Source: Aurantibacillus circumpalustris (GTDB lineage Bacteria > Bacteroidota > Bacteroidia > B-17B0 > Aurantibacillaceae). Taken from it: a DNA stretch of 64,000 bases. The notes below the pieces were generated by a model that had not been told where the DNA came from, searched no databases, and saw only the letters and a program-made list of their open reading frames with translations. Shown piece after piece: positions 27,293-36,131 of the stretch; the stretch's first letter is position 1; the number at the start of each line of letters is the position of its first letter. The stretch is taken from the NCBI RefSeq assembly GCF_029625215.1, contig NZ_CP121197.1, positions 1,054,001-1,118,000 of the forward strand, in the 5' to 3' direction. Made by a program: the position numbers and the translations under genes.

Positions 27293-28498
27293 TTATTTTT
27301 GAGGCATAGTGAGCTTATTAAAACCAACTGAGGTAAAAATTAAAGCGGTTCCTAATACAACAAACAAAACTGAAAAATTGGTTGCATCAACTAACAGGGC
27401 AGATAGAAATGGTCCTAATGTTTGTCCTATTCCCCAAGCTATAGTATAAAGCCCGGCGTATTGTCCGCGGTTTTTTTCATTCGATCGTGATATCCAGTAA
27501 GAGTTCATAAAAGGCATGGCCACTATTTCGCCAATCGTTATTAAAAGAATCATAAACAAAGAAATTAGTTTAGCATTGCCGGGTAATAATAAACTAAAAA
27601 AGGCCGCGGCGCATATAAACGTACCGAAACTTATAAAAAAAATTATTTTGTTTTTACGCTCTAATATATATACCAAAACCATTTCAACCCCAACAATGAT
27701 GAGGCCGTTAACCGCCATAATTAAACCAATATAGCTTTCAGATAAAAATAAATTATCTCTAAAATATTTTGGAATAATTGTAAATAGTTGGAAAAAACAA
27801 AATCCAAAAATTGTGGTTAAGAATATAAACCACAAATAAGTTTTGTCTCTGTACGCTGATTGCGAAGCCGGCACCTCAACCTCAATAGCTTCTGGTTTTA
27901 ATTCTAATCGTTTCGGTCTTAAAAAGATAAATAAAAAAACGGCCGCAATAATATTGGTAAAACCATCTACCCAAAATAATAACTCATAATTGTATGTAGC
28001 AATTAAACCACCTATTGACGCTCCAACTGCCCAACCCAGGTTTATTGCTAAACGGTTTAAAGAATAAGATCGCGTTCTGTTTTCATTAGAGCTGTAATGT
28101 GCTATTGCCGCAGAGTTTGCTGGCCGAAAGGACTCGTTAACAAGACTTAGTAAAAAAGTAAACAAACAAATGGAGCCAAATGATTTGAGTTGACCCAGAA
28201 CTATAAATAGAATTCCACCAAAAAGTAGCGCATACATTTGTACTTTAAAAAAACCGATTTTGTCGGTAAACTTTCCGCCAAAATAAGCACCAACAATTGA
28301 ACCAAGACCGAATAAACCCATCACTGTGCCAGCTTCCGCAAGCGTACGGTTCATTGTTTTTCCGGTAAGATACAATGTCATAAAAGGTAACACCATTGTA
28401 CCACTTCTATTCACCAGCATAATGAGTGATAGCAACCAGGTTTGAGAAGAAAGACCTGTGAACGAAGTTTTATAGAGTGTGGCCGTGCGAGCAATCAT
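27293..28498 (-). CDS. Major facilitator superfamily transporter
   Basis: 401 residues, twelve predicted transmembrane helices, no soluble domain. The first half has the MFS loop-2/3 motif GAYFGGKFTDKIGFFKV (G-x-x-x-D-x-x-G variant), and the second half has IAWGIGQTLGPFLSALLVD. Efflux-type MFS with a drug or small-molecule substrate is the best general guess. ATG at 28498. It lies 25 nt past the thioredoxin-like gene on the same strand and is probably co-transcribed with it. Confidence 0.88.
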   Translation of the reverse strand: MIARTATLYKTSFTGLSSQTWLLSLIMLVNRSGTMVLPFMTLYLTGKTMNRTLAEAGTVMGLFGLGSIVGAYFGGKFTDKIGFFKVQMYALLFGGILFIVLGQLKSFGSICLFTFLLSLVNESFRPANSAAIAHYSSNENRTRSYSLNRLAINLGWAVGASIGGLIATYNYELLFWVDGFTNIIAAVFLFIFLRPKRLELKPEAIEVEVPASQSAYRDKTYLWFIFLTTIFGFCFFQLFTIIPKYFRDNLFLSESYIGLIMAVNGLIIVGVEMVLVYILERKNKIIFFISFGTFICAAAFFSLLLPGNAKLISLFMILLITIGEIVAMPFMNSYWISRSNEKNRGQYAGLYTIAWGIGQTLGPFLSALLVDATNFSVLFVVLGTALIFTSVGFNKLTMPQK

Positions 28499-28523
28499 AT
28501 TAATATTGAAAGGAGTGTTTGGA

Positions 28524-29114
28524 TTACAAATTTTGTACCAAGTTTAGAATTTCCATTTGCAACGTTTTTGTTTTATCGGCATTGTACCAGTTCTGAGAGA
28601 TTAAACTTATGTCCTCATGAGTTTTATTTTCTCGCTTCATTTGTAAAACAAGTTCTTGAAGATTTGTTGGTCGCGGGCCCCAAACAAAAACTTCTTGCAA
28701 TGTATCGTTGTTTACACAGATTAATTTGGGAATTGCTTTTGCGCCATTAGTAAGATAATTATTCATAATGTCGAGATTTTCATCTCTTAAAATAAGTTTT
28801 AATGTGATGTTTTTGCAAGCTTTTTCTATTAAATAACATATGGGTAAGTTTTGTGCAGCGTCACCACACCACCCTTCTGTAATTATTAAGAAGGTGTATT
28901 GCTTGGTAATTTTAGACAGGTCGTTTTCAAGTTCATTATTTAAAACGATCGTTTTTTCGAGCCGATGCATTCGTTGTAAATTGATTTTAGCGTAGTTAAG
29001 ATATTCTGCACTTTGATTGGCACCTGTTGTTTTTCCTTGTGTAAGCAGGTTTTCTAAGAGTGCTTTGTAGTATGAATAACTCATTGCTTGATTTAGAAGT
29101 TCTTGTGTTATCAT
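28524..29114 (-). CDS. Thioredoxin-family protein with WCGDA motif
   Basis: 196 residues from the ATG at 29114 (a TTG at 29162 adds 16 residues). A helical N-terminal part is followed by a thioredoxin-like fold with ITEGWCGDAAQNLP in place of WCxxC: the second Cys of the redox pair is absent. The cis-Pro loop is GAKAIPKLICVN. This WCGDAxQ form is a known Bacteroidota thioredoxin-like group of unknown function; with a single cysteine it cannot act as a standard dithiol reductase by that motif. No signal peptide, so cytoplasmic. Upstream of the MFS gene. Confidence 0.8.
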   Translation of the reverse strand: MITQELLNQAMSYSYYKALLENLLTQGKTTGANQSAEYLNYAKINLQRMHRLEKTIVLNNELENDLSKITKQYTFLIITEGWCGDAAQNLPICYLIEKACKNITLKLILRDENLDIMNNYLTNGAKAIPKLICVNNDTLQEVFVWGPRPTNLQELVLQMKRENKTHEDISLISQNWYNADKTKTLQMEILNLVQNL

Positions 29115-29280
29115 AGCCGGGTTTTCAAAAAATGTATTTTTATAAGAGTCTAAATTAGACAATTGCTCTTTAATGTATCTTAGTCACAAAAAGAATCTAC
29201 GACTATTTAAGTTAATTTCATTGTTAATAAAGAATTCTCATGGCTTGAACAAAAGGAATGCAATTTCCTAATTTTAAAGC

Positions 29281-30285
29281 ATGATGAAGACAAAAACAAT
29301 CGCTTGCTTTCTGGGTCTTGCACTATTGATTTCCTGTGTGCCTGAAAGGAAACTAGAAGAAACAAAAACAAAACTAACTACCTGTGAAACTAACCTGGCT
29401 GATCTTAAAAAGAGCTCTATGGAGAATGAAGCTAAGTTAGCCCAACTAACCGAGCAGGCGACTAATAATGAGAAAGTGATTAGGGCCTTAAAAATGGACA
29501 CAACCCATAATGGGAGTAGCCTTAGAAATCTTGTTTCTAAATATGACAAATTAGATCAACTTAACGGCCAGTTAATGGATCGACTAAATAAGTTAATGAG
29601 CGGCGCAGAAAAAGATAACGCGAAATTGAGCGGTGAACTTCAGATGACGACAGAGCAATTATTAAAAAAGCAAGATGAATTAAAACAGTTGGAGGTTGCG
29701 CTTAACAAACAGAAAGCAGATTTGGATAACCTTAACGTTGAACTTAAAAAACGAGAAGCGCGTGTAAATGAGTTACAAGATATTTTAAAAAAGAAGGATC
29801 AGGCTGCGGCTGACCTAAGAAAAAAACTAAGTGATGCCTTGGTTGGTTTTGAAAATAAAGGCTTAACAATAACACAAAGAAATGGAAAAGTTTATGTGAG
29901 TTTAGACGAGAGTTTATTGTTTGCTAGTGGAAAAACCAATGTAGAAGCGAAAGGAGTGGAGGCATTAAAAAATGTTGCCAATGTGCTGGAACAAAATCCG
30001 GATATAAACGTTATGGTAGAAGGACATACAGATGATGTGGCAATGAAAGGTTCGGGAGAGATAAAAGACAACTGGGATTTAAGCGTGATGCGTGCTACCT
30101 CGGTAACTAAAATACTATTGAATAGCGCAAAAATAGAACCTGAACGTATAATTTCAGCCGGAAGAGGAGAGTTTGTTCCACTAGATAAAGGCAAAACCCC
30201 TGAAGCCAGAAAGAAAAACAGACGGACAGAAATAATTTTGACACCTAAATTGGACGAGTTATTAAAAGTACTAGAAAGTAATTAA
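29281..30285 (+). CDS. OmpA-family lipoprotein with coiled coil
   Basis: 334 residues. The N-terminus MMKTKTIACFLGLALLISC has a lipobox-like LLISC, so it is probably an outer-membrane lipoprotein. Residues about 25-200 are a long charged coiled coil with heptad-like Leu spacing, followed by an OmpA/MotB domain (about 200-325) with VEGHTDDV, LSVMRATSVTKIL and ARKKNRRTEIILTP, the peptidoglycan-binding signature. It tethers the outer membrane to the cell wall over a long reach. A near-consensus promoter (TTG, 21 nt, TAATTTTA) lies just upstream. mscL follows 29 nt downstream. Confidence 0.85.
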   Translation: MMKTKTIACFLGLALLISCVPERKLEETKTKLTTCETNLADLKKSSMENEAKLAQLTEQATNNEKVIRALKMDTTHNGSSLRNLVSKYDKLDQLNGQLMDRLNKLMSGAEKDNAKLSGELQMTTEQLLKKQDELKQLEVALNKQKADLDNLNVELKKREARVNELQDILKKKDQAAADLRKKLSDALVGFENKGLTITQRNGKVYVSLDESLLFASGKTNVEAKGVEALKNVANVLEQNPDINVMVEGHTDDVAMKGSGEIKDNWDLSVMRATSVTKILLNSAKIEPERIISAGRGEFVPLDKGKTPEARKKNRRTEIILTPKLDELLKVLESN

Positions 30286-30314
30286 TATTATATTGAAATT
30301 TTAAAAGTGAAATT

Positions 30315-30698
30315 ATGGGCATGTTAAAAGAGTTTAAATCATTTGCAATTAGGGGCAACGTTATTGATTTAGCGATTGGTGTGGTTATTGGTGGTGCTTT
30401 TGGAAAAATAGTCGCTTCGCTTGTTGATGATATTATTACGCCCGCAGTTTTAACACCGGCACTAGAGGCCGCAAATCTCGCTGACCTTAACCAATTGGTT
30501 ATTCCGGGTACAGCTATTAAATACGGTAATTTTGTCTCAACACTTATCTCTTTTGTCATTATAGCTTTTGTTTTATTTATGGTAATAAAGGCAATTAATG
30601 CAGCAAAGAAAAAAGAAGATGCTATACCGGCTGCTCCCCCAGAGCCTACTAATACCGAGAAATTATTGACTGAAATAAGAGATTCTCTTAAAAAGTAG
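30315..30698 (+). CDS. mscL: Large-conductance mechanosensitive channel
   Basis: 127 residues, normal for MscL. It forms a homopentameric tension-gated pore that releases solutes on osmotic downshock. Family motifs are the N-terminal amphipathic helix [15 protein letters not shown], the pore helix [21 protein letters not shown] with the Gly-rich gate, and the second helix [23 protein letters not shown]. It ends in a charged cytoplasmic helix with [14 protein letters not shown]. Follows the OmpA lipoprotein gene closely and is probably co-transcribed with it. Confidence 0.96.
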   Translation: MGMLKEFKSFAIRGNVIDLAIGVVIGGAFGKIVASLVDDIITPAVLTPALEAANLADLNQLVIPGTAIKYGNFVSTLISFVIIAFVLFMVIKAINAAKKKEDAIPAAPPEPTNTEKLLTEIRDSLKK

Positions 30699-30741
30699 AT
30701 TTTTGCGGGTTAAACAATGACTTTGCTCCTTCAATTAACTT

Positions 30742-30759
30742 CTTAACAATTACATAACA
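30742..30759 (+). promoter_or_regulatory. Pho-box-like direct repeat upstream of porin
   Basis: CTTAACA and CATAACA, 11 bp apart start to start, as in PhoB direct-repeat boxes. Lies 63 nt upstream of the porin ATG. A better copy precedes the next gene, a phosphate transporter. Confidence 0.55.
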
Positions 30760-30821
30760 TTGTATTCTCTTTATATTAATGTAGTCGCGCGTATTTTACT
30801 CTCGATTAATAATTAATTTAC

Positions 30822-32174
30822 ATGAGAGCAATATTAAATTTACTTACACTTCTGGTTTTATGTTCGACATCGCTTTATTCACAGAATAGTGAAGCGGCAC
30901 TGCCTAATGATAGTTTATCGAAAGAAATAAACCGTATAAAAAAAGATATTGCACAGCTTAAAAATTTAAAAATAAGCGGGTGGGTACAAGCTCAATTTCA
31001 AATTGCTGATACCAGAGGAATCTCTAACTATGAAGGCGGAACTTTTTCAGCCAATTCAGACAAACGTTTTATGATTCGTCGCGGGCGCGTGAAATTTACG
31101 TATAATGGAAAACACACTCAGTATGTTATGCAGTTAAATGGAACAGAAAGAGGATTAAATCTTACCGAAATATTTGCAACGGCAACCGATCCGTGGACTA
31201 AAGCTTTTTCCATTACTGCCGGCGTAATGAACAGACCATTTGGTTTTGAAATTGATCAATCCTCATCTGTAAGAGAGAGTCCGGAGCGTTCCCGTTACAC
31301 TCAAATTTTAATGCCAAATGAGCGCGACTTAGGAGCAAAAATTGTAATTGCCCCTGGAGATAAAAGTAAACTGCATGGACTAAGATTGGATGCTGGATTC
31401 TATAACGGTCAAGGTATTTATGTACCGGGCACAAGCACTCCCGCAGGATATGCTGCGGGTACAACACCTCTTTTAGGTGTAAATGAAGTTGACTTTCAGA
31501 AGGATTTTATTGGAAGGTTGAGTTATTATAAAGGATTTAAAAACGATAAAATAAAAATTGGTATAGGCGTTTCACATTATAATGGGGGCAATACTTACCA
31601 GAATAATAAAGTATACGATCAAATTACAAATGATCAAGATGGCTTAAAAGTCTGGAAAATGGCAGATACTACCAACAAAACATTTAAAAACAAGACCGCG
31701 CCACGCATGTATTATGGTGCCGAGGCATTTTTTAGTATTAAAACAACGCTTGGAACTACAACTATTAGAGGTGAATATATTACAGGAACACAATCTGGTC
31801 AAAACAACAGCAGTAGCAGTCCATTTTTCTTACCTTCTTCAAAAGACACGTATATTAGAAACTTCAATGGCATGTACGCATATTTTATTCACAGAATAGC
31901 AAAAACAAAACATGAAATCGCTGTAAAATATGAGATTTATGATCCAAACACCAAAGTTGCAGGAAGAGATATTACAAGTGCTACTGTGAATGGACTTTCA
32001 AGCGCAGATATTAAGTTCACTCAATTGGGCCTTACCTATACGTATTATATGTACGAAAACGTAAAATTTATGTTTAACTACAATATCGTGACCAACGAAA
32101 CAACCAATTTAAACGGGTTTACTAAAGATATTCGCGACAATATCCTGACAATTAGGATGCAATATAAATTTTAA
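30822..32174 (+). CDS. Outer-membrane porin, phosphate-selective O/P type
   Basis: 450 residues. A signal peptide (MRAILNLLTLLVLCSTSLYS) is followed by a short coiled-coil stretch (KEINRIKKDIAQLKNLK) and then a 16-strand-like barrel with SGWVQAQFQIADTRG, RFMIRRGRVKFTYNG and PFGFEIDQSSSVRESPERS, ending in IRMQYKF. This is the layout of the OprO/OprP porin family, which takes up phosphate or polyphosphate. The Pho-box-like site upstream and the Pit transporter downstream agree with that role; the ion itself is inferred. Confidence 0.82.
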   Translation: MRAILNLLTLLVLCSTSLYSQNSEAALPNDSLSKEINRIKKDIAQLKNLKISGWVQAQFQIADTRGISNYEGGTFSANSDKRFMIRRGRVKFTYNGKHTQYVMQLNGTERGLNLTEIFATATDPWTKAFSITAGVMNRPFGFEIDQSSSVRESPERSRYTQILMPNERDLGAKIVIAPGDKSKLHGLRLDAGFYNGQGIYVPGTSTPAGYAAGTTPLLGVNEVDFQKDFIGRLSYYKGFKNDKIKIGIGVSHYNGGNTYQNNKVYDQITNDQDGLKVWKMADTTNKTFKNKTAPRMYYGAEAFFSIKTTLGTTTIRGEYITGTQSGQNNSSSSPFFLPSSKDTYIRNFNGMYAYFIHRIAKTKHEIAVKYEIYDPNTKVAGRDITSATVNGLSSADIKFTQLGLTYTYYMYENVKFMFNYNIVTNETTNLNGFTKDIRDNILTIRMQYKF

Positions 32175-32190
32175 GACATAGGTATCTTTT

Positions 32191-32208
32191 CTTAACATTA
32201 ACTTAACA
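32191..32208 (+). promoter_or_regulatory. Pho box upstream of phosphate transporter
   Basis: Two identical CTTAACA heptamers exactly 11 bp apart (32191 and 32202), 51 nt upstream of the ATG. A -7-like TATATTTA starts 8 nt after them, the spacing expected for a PhoB-activated promoter that lacks a -33 box. Confidence 0.7.
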
Positions 32209-32259
32209 TTCTGTTCTATATTTACAGATAGTTTTACCGATGTTTTAAAAATATACTTT

Positions 32260-33663
32260 ATGTTTGGATTAGACACAACTTTAACGGTTCTTTTAATACT
32301 TTGTATTCTTTTAGCTTGTTTTTTTGAATTTATAAATGGCTTTCACGACACTGCCAATGCAGTAGCAACGGTTATTTACACCAATTCGATGAAGCCAACT
32401 GTAGCGGTTATATACAGTGGTTTATTAAATTTTTCGGGTGTGATGTTGGGCGGAATCGCCGTGGCAATGGGAATTGTAAACTTACTGCCGATGGATACAT
32501 TGGTTGATTCTAATCCCTATCATGGTATTGCCATGGTTTTGGCTTTATTATTAAGTTCAATCATTTGGAATTTCGGTACCTGGTATTTTGGAATTCCCTC
32601 TTCCAGTTCGCACACATTAATCGGTTCAATTCTTGGAATAGGGATTGCCTTTTATTTTTTACCTGGAGAGGTGGGCGCAAGTGCTGTTAATTGGGATAAG
32701 GCAAAAGATACCGGAGCAGCTCTATTATTATCGCCGTTACTGGGATTTTCGGCTGCAATCATTATAATGTTTGTATTTAAACGCTTAGTCACTAATGAGG
32801 TTATTTACAAAGAACCCATTCCAGGTAAAAAGCCACCTATTTGGATTCGCATGTTATTATGGTTAACCTGTGGAATGGTAAGTTTTTTCCATGGTCAAAA
32901 TGATGGCCAAAAAGGAGTAGGATTAATCATGTTAATTTTGATTGCCGTTTTACCTGCGCAGTTTTCAGTAGACTCTAGTATTAATCTCCAAAGCACTACA
33001 GGAAATATTAATAAGATTGAAGCCTTAATGATTAAAGCTGATACAAGTGTATTAGCCGCAAAGGAAAAAAAGCTTCATGCAGACTTACTTTTACACGCGG
33101 GCCACTTTAAAACTATAACAGAGGGAAAATTTAGTACAGAAGAAATATCATTAAAAGATCGTTTTTCCCTAAGAAAGGATGTTATAAAAATTACAAAGGG
33201 TGCTGATAAAATGATTAGCGGTGGAAATTTAGCGCTAAGTTTAAATGAGATAAGCGAATTAAAAAAAGAGATTAAAGCCACAAAAAAACTAGTAGAATTT
33301 GCGCCAACATGGGTAATAATTTTAATATCAGTGTGTTTAGGTTTGGGTACAATGGTAGGTTGGAAACGCATTGTAAAAACTGTTGGAGAGAAGATCGGTA
33401 AACAACACATGAGTTATGCGCAGGGTGCAAGTGCTGAGATAGTAGCGTCTATTGGAATTGGACTTGCAAGCTGGAAAGGACTTCCTGTTAGTACTACGCA
33501 TATGTTATCATCAGGTATTGCCGGATCGATGGTGGCGAAGAAGGGATTAAAGAATCTACAAAAGGGAACTGTAAAAACAATTGCTCTTACATGGGTGCTT
33601 ACTCTTCCTGTTACAATTATTTTATCAGCGTCTTTATTTTTATTATTTAGAGCGATTTTATAA
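32260..33663 (+). CDS. Inorganic phosphate transporter, Pit family
   Basis: 467-residue inner-membrane phosphate:cation symporter. The two inverted family motifs are present: NGFHDTANAVATVIYTNSM near the N-terminus and FFHGQNDGQKGVGLIML in the middle. The C-terminal half has SYAQGASAEIVASIGI and GLPVSTTHMLSSGIAG. A soluble loop of about 100 residues (about 240-345, Lys/Glu-rich) interrupts the membrane helices, as in Bacteroidota Pit proteins. The perfect Pho box upstream makes phosphate-starvation induction likely. Followed by its own terminator. Confidence 0.95.
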   Translation: MFGLDTTLTVLLILCILLACFFEFINGFHDTANAVATVIYTNSMKPTVAVIYSGLLNFSGVMLGGIAVAMGIVNLLPMDTLVDSNPYHGIAMVLALLLSSIIWNFGTWYFGIPSSSSHTLIGSILGIGIAFYFLPGEVGASAVNWDKAKDTGAALLLSPLLGFSAAIIIMFVFKRLVTNEVIYKEPIPGKKPPIWIRMLLWLTCGMVSFFHGQNDGQKGVGLIMLILIAVLPAQFSVDSSINLQSTTGNINKIEALMIKADTSVLAAKEKKLHADLLLHAGHFKTITEGKFSTEEISLKDRFSLRKDVIKITKGADKMISGGNLALSLNEISELKKEIKATKKLVEFAPTWVIILISVCLGLGTMVGWKRIVKTVGEKIGKQHMSYAQGASAEIVASIGIGLASWKGLPVSTTHMLSSGIAGSMVAKKGLKNLQKGTVKTIALTWVLTLPVTIILSASLFLLFRAIL

Positions 33664-33681
33664 ATCAAAATATTTTATTAG

Positions 33682-33712
33682 AAAGCGCAACTATTTTTGT
33701 TGCGCTTTTTTT
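33682..33712 (+). terminator. Terminator of the phosphate transporter
   Basis: Stem AAAGCGCAAC / GTTGCGCTTT, 7-nt loop, then a run of seven T residues, 18 nt past the stop. Confidence 0.88.
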
Positions 33713-33776
33713 ATGCCTATATAATTGCTTACTTTATAATATTAAACAATCACTGAAAATAGTTGTCGTTTGCACC

Positions 33777-34274
33777 ATGTTGTTTGCAACAATCGTGCAT
33801 TTTGGTTTAGTTGCTATTCATGCTAATCCTTACCCAATTAGCAAAAGTAAGCTTGATTATTATGCCGAATGGTATTCATATCCCTTTTTTACACAAAACT
33901 GGAATTTGTTTGCTCCAGTGCCAAACACTAACTACAAACTTTTTGTAGAGTATGAGGATAAAGAATATGGTAGCCATCGAATTCAAAAAAAGGACATCTT
34001 CCAAGAAATACTTTTTAAACATCAAACGAATCGTTTAAAAGGCTACGGGCCTCTACTGCTTGCCTTTTCAAACAGCATCCATTATTTTGAAAAAAACACA
34101 GACAAAATAAAAAGTTTAAACGGGCCAATACTTAACGCCCCTTATTTTGATATACTAAAGAATAGTGCTTTAAATTATATTAGATCGACTCAGAAAACCA
34201 AGATCGAAAAAATGAAAATGATATTATATGTTCAATCTGTAGATACAAATTTTACAAGAGTCTATTATAATTAA
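33777..34274 (+). CDS. DUF5819-like membrane-anchored protein
   Basis: 165 residues from the first conventional start, an ATG. It resembles the DUF5819 family through an N-terminal transmembrane helix ending HFGLVAIHANP and the following YPFFTQNWNLFAPVPNT, the family's best conserved stretch. The rest is polar and may lie outside the membrane. The helix is too short from this ATG (about 15 residues). The frame stays open upstream and would add LKIVVVCT from a CTG at 33753, so the real start may be non-standard. Function unknown. Confidence 0.6.
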   Translation: MLFATIVHFGLVAIHANPYPISKSKLDYYAEWYSYPFFTQNWNLFAPVPNTNYKLFVEYEDKEYGSHRIQKKDIFQEILFKHQTNRLKGYGPLLLAFSNSIHYFEKNTDKIKSLNGPILNAPYFDILKNSALNYIRSTQKTKIEKMKMILYVQSVDTNFTRVYYN

Positions 34275-34342
34275 AAAACATACTCTTTTTACACTTGTTA
34301 TCTTCTTTAGTATTGTTTAATTTTAAACCAAACCTTTACACT

Positions 34343-36034
34343 ATGCAACGCTATTATGTTAAACCAGATTACACTGTAACTACTTGGGAGTTATTAAAAC
34401 CTTATTTCGAGGAATTAAAAGAGCGCAAACTTAACTCTTCTGAAGAATTAGAAAAATGGTTGAAAGATTACAGTGAATTGGGGGCCGTTGTAGGAGAGAA
34501 TATGGCTTGGCGCTATATTAGAATGACCTGCGATACAACGAATACGGAGTTGCGGGATCGTTTTAATGATTTTGTTCAAAACATTGAGCCGCACATGGCA
34601 CCAATTGCCAATGATTTGAATGTAAAGTTAATGGCTTCGCCTTATAAAGATAAACTCACAAAAACAGGCTACGATATTTATTTAAGAGGCATAAAAAATA
34701 GCATCGATCTTTTTAGAGAAGAAAACATTCCGCTTAACACACAATTACAAGAATTGGAACAACAGTTCGGTGAAATTAACGGAGCACAGAGCATTGAGCA
34801 TGAAGGAGAAAAAATAACATTACAAAAAGCATCGGTTTATCTAAAAGATTTGGATAGAACAGTTCGCGAAACGGTTTATAAAAAAGTTCAAAAACGCAGA
34901 GCAGAAGATGAGGGAGCATTGAATGACTTATTCACTAAGTTAATTAACCTTCGACACCAAGTCTCTTTGAATGCGGGATTTAAAAACTATAGAGATTATA
35001 AACACCAATCCTTAGCCCGTTTTGATTATAGCGTACAAGATTGTTTAAATTTTCACGAAGCTGTTAAACTACACGCTGTGCCACTTATAAACGAGCACGA
35101 TAAAAGACGTAAAGAAAAACTAAAGCTGGCAGACTACCGTCCCTGGGATACCTCTGTGGATGAAGAAGGACTGCCACCTTTAAAGCCATTTGCGAATGCA
35201 CAAGAATTAATTGATCGCACCATTGAGTGTTTCAATAAACTCGACCCTTTTTTTGGCGAGTGTATTGATACCATGCAAAAACTAAAACGATTAGATTTGG
35301 ATAGTCGTTTAGGTAAGGCGCCAGGTGGATATCAATATCCATTATATGAAACGGATGTACCTTTTATTTTTATGAATTCAGTGGGATTGCATCGCGATTT
35401 AGTAACCATGGTTCATGAAGGTGGACACGCCATTCACTCTTTCTTAGATTTTGATTTAGAATTGGTAGATTTTAAATCACCTCCAAGTGAAGTAGCTGAA
35501 CTTGCAAGCATGAGTATGGAGTTGATGAGCATGGAGCATTGGGATGTGTTTTTTAAAAATGAAGATGAATTGAAACGCGCAAAACGTCAGCAATTGGAAA
35601 GTGTGATGGATACATTGCCATGGATTGCAGCGATAGATCGCTTTCAACACTGGATTTACAAAAACCCTGATCATACTACCGAACAGCGCTACGAAGAGTG
35701 GGAAAGAATTATTGAGGACTTTGGCAGCGATGAAATTAACTACAAAGGTCTTGAAGATAATTTGAGACGTCGTTGGCAGGTACAATTGCATTTGTTTGAA
35801 GTACCGTTTTATTATATCGAATATGGTTTTGCTCAACTAGGCGCTATTGCTGTTTGGCGCAATTATAAAACTAATCCTAAAAAAGCAGTTGAAAATTATA
35901 AAAAAGCGCTGGCTTTGGGATACACAAAATCAATTCCAAAAATTTACGAAGCCGCAGGAGTCAAATTTGATTTCAGTCCTGATTACATTAAAGAGCTAAT
36001 GGATTTTGTAAAAGCGGAATACGAGAAGATTTAG
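34343..36034 (+). CDS. M3-family oligoendopeptidase
   Basis: 563-residue cytoplasmic zinc metallopeptidase that degrades oligopeptides. The zinc-binding HEGGH is at residues 358-362 in MVHEGGHAIHSFL, followed by the ligand Glu in PPSEVAELASMSMELM. The long helical body and the GFAQLGAIAVWRNY motif near the C-terminus match PepF-type M3 enzymes. ATG at 34343; an upstream start at 34295 adds residues outside the family. Monocistronic; an inverted repeat that may act as a terminator follows. Confidence 0.93.
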   Translation: MQRYYVKPDYTVTTWELLKPYFEELKERKLNSSEELEKWLKDYSELGAVVGENMAWRYIRMTCDTTNTELRDRFNDFVQNIEPHMAPIANDLNVKLMASPYKDKLTKTGYDIYLRGIKNSIDLFREENIPLNTQLQELEQQFGEINGAQSIEHEGEKITLQKASVYLKDLDRTVRETVYKKVQKRRAEDEGALNDLFTKLINLRHQVSLNAGFKNYRDYKHQSLARFDYSVQDCLNFHEAVKLHAVPLINEHDKRRKEKLKLADYRPWDTSVDEEGLPPLKPFANAQELIDRTIECFNKLDPFFGECIDTMQKLKRLDLDSRLGKAPGGYQYPLYETDVPFIFMNSVGLHRDLVTMVHEGGHAIHSFLDFDLELVDFKSPPSEVAELASMSMELMSMEHWDVFFKNEDELKRAKRQQLESVMDTLPWIAAIDRFQHWIYKNPDHTTEQRYEEWERIIEDFGSDEINYKGLEDNLRRRWQVQLHLFEVPFYYIEYGFAQLGAIAVWRNYKTNPKKAVENYKKALALGYTKSIPKIYEAAGVKFDFSPDYIKELMDFVKAEYEKI

Positions 36035-36048
36035 TTTTCGCTTCTATT

Positions 36049-36120
36049 AACCACATAAGAAACATAAGTTCACATAAGTATGGTTAACCCTTATGTTGTC
36101 TTGTGTTTCTTATGTGGGTT
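36049..36120. repeat. Long inverted repeat between convergent genes
   Basis: The left arm AACCACATAAGAAACATAAG and a right arm that reads AACCCACATAAGAAACACAAG on the other strand form a stem of about 20 bp with 2 differences and a loop of about 30 nt. The left arm also holds three direct ACATAAG copies. It lies between the convergent M3 peptidase and ftsE genes and may act as a terminator in both directions. Confidence 0.55.
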
Positions 36121-36131
36121 GTATTTAGGAG

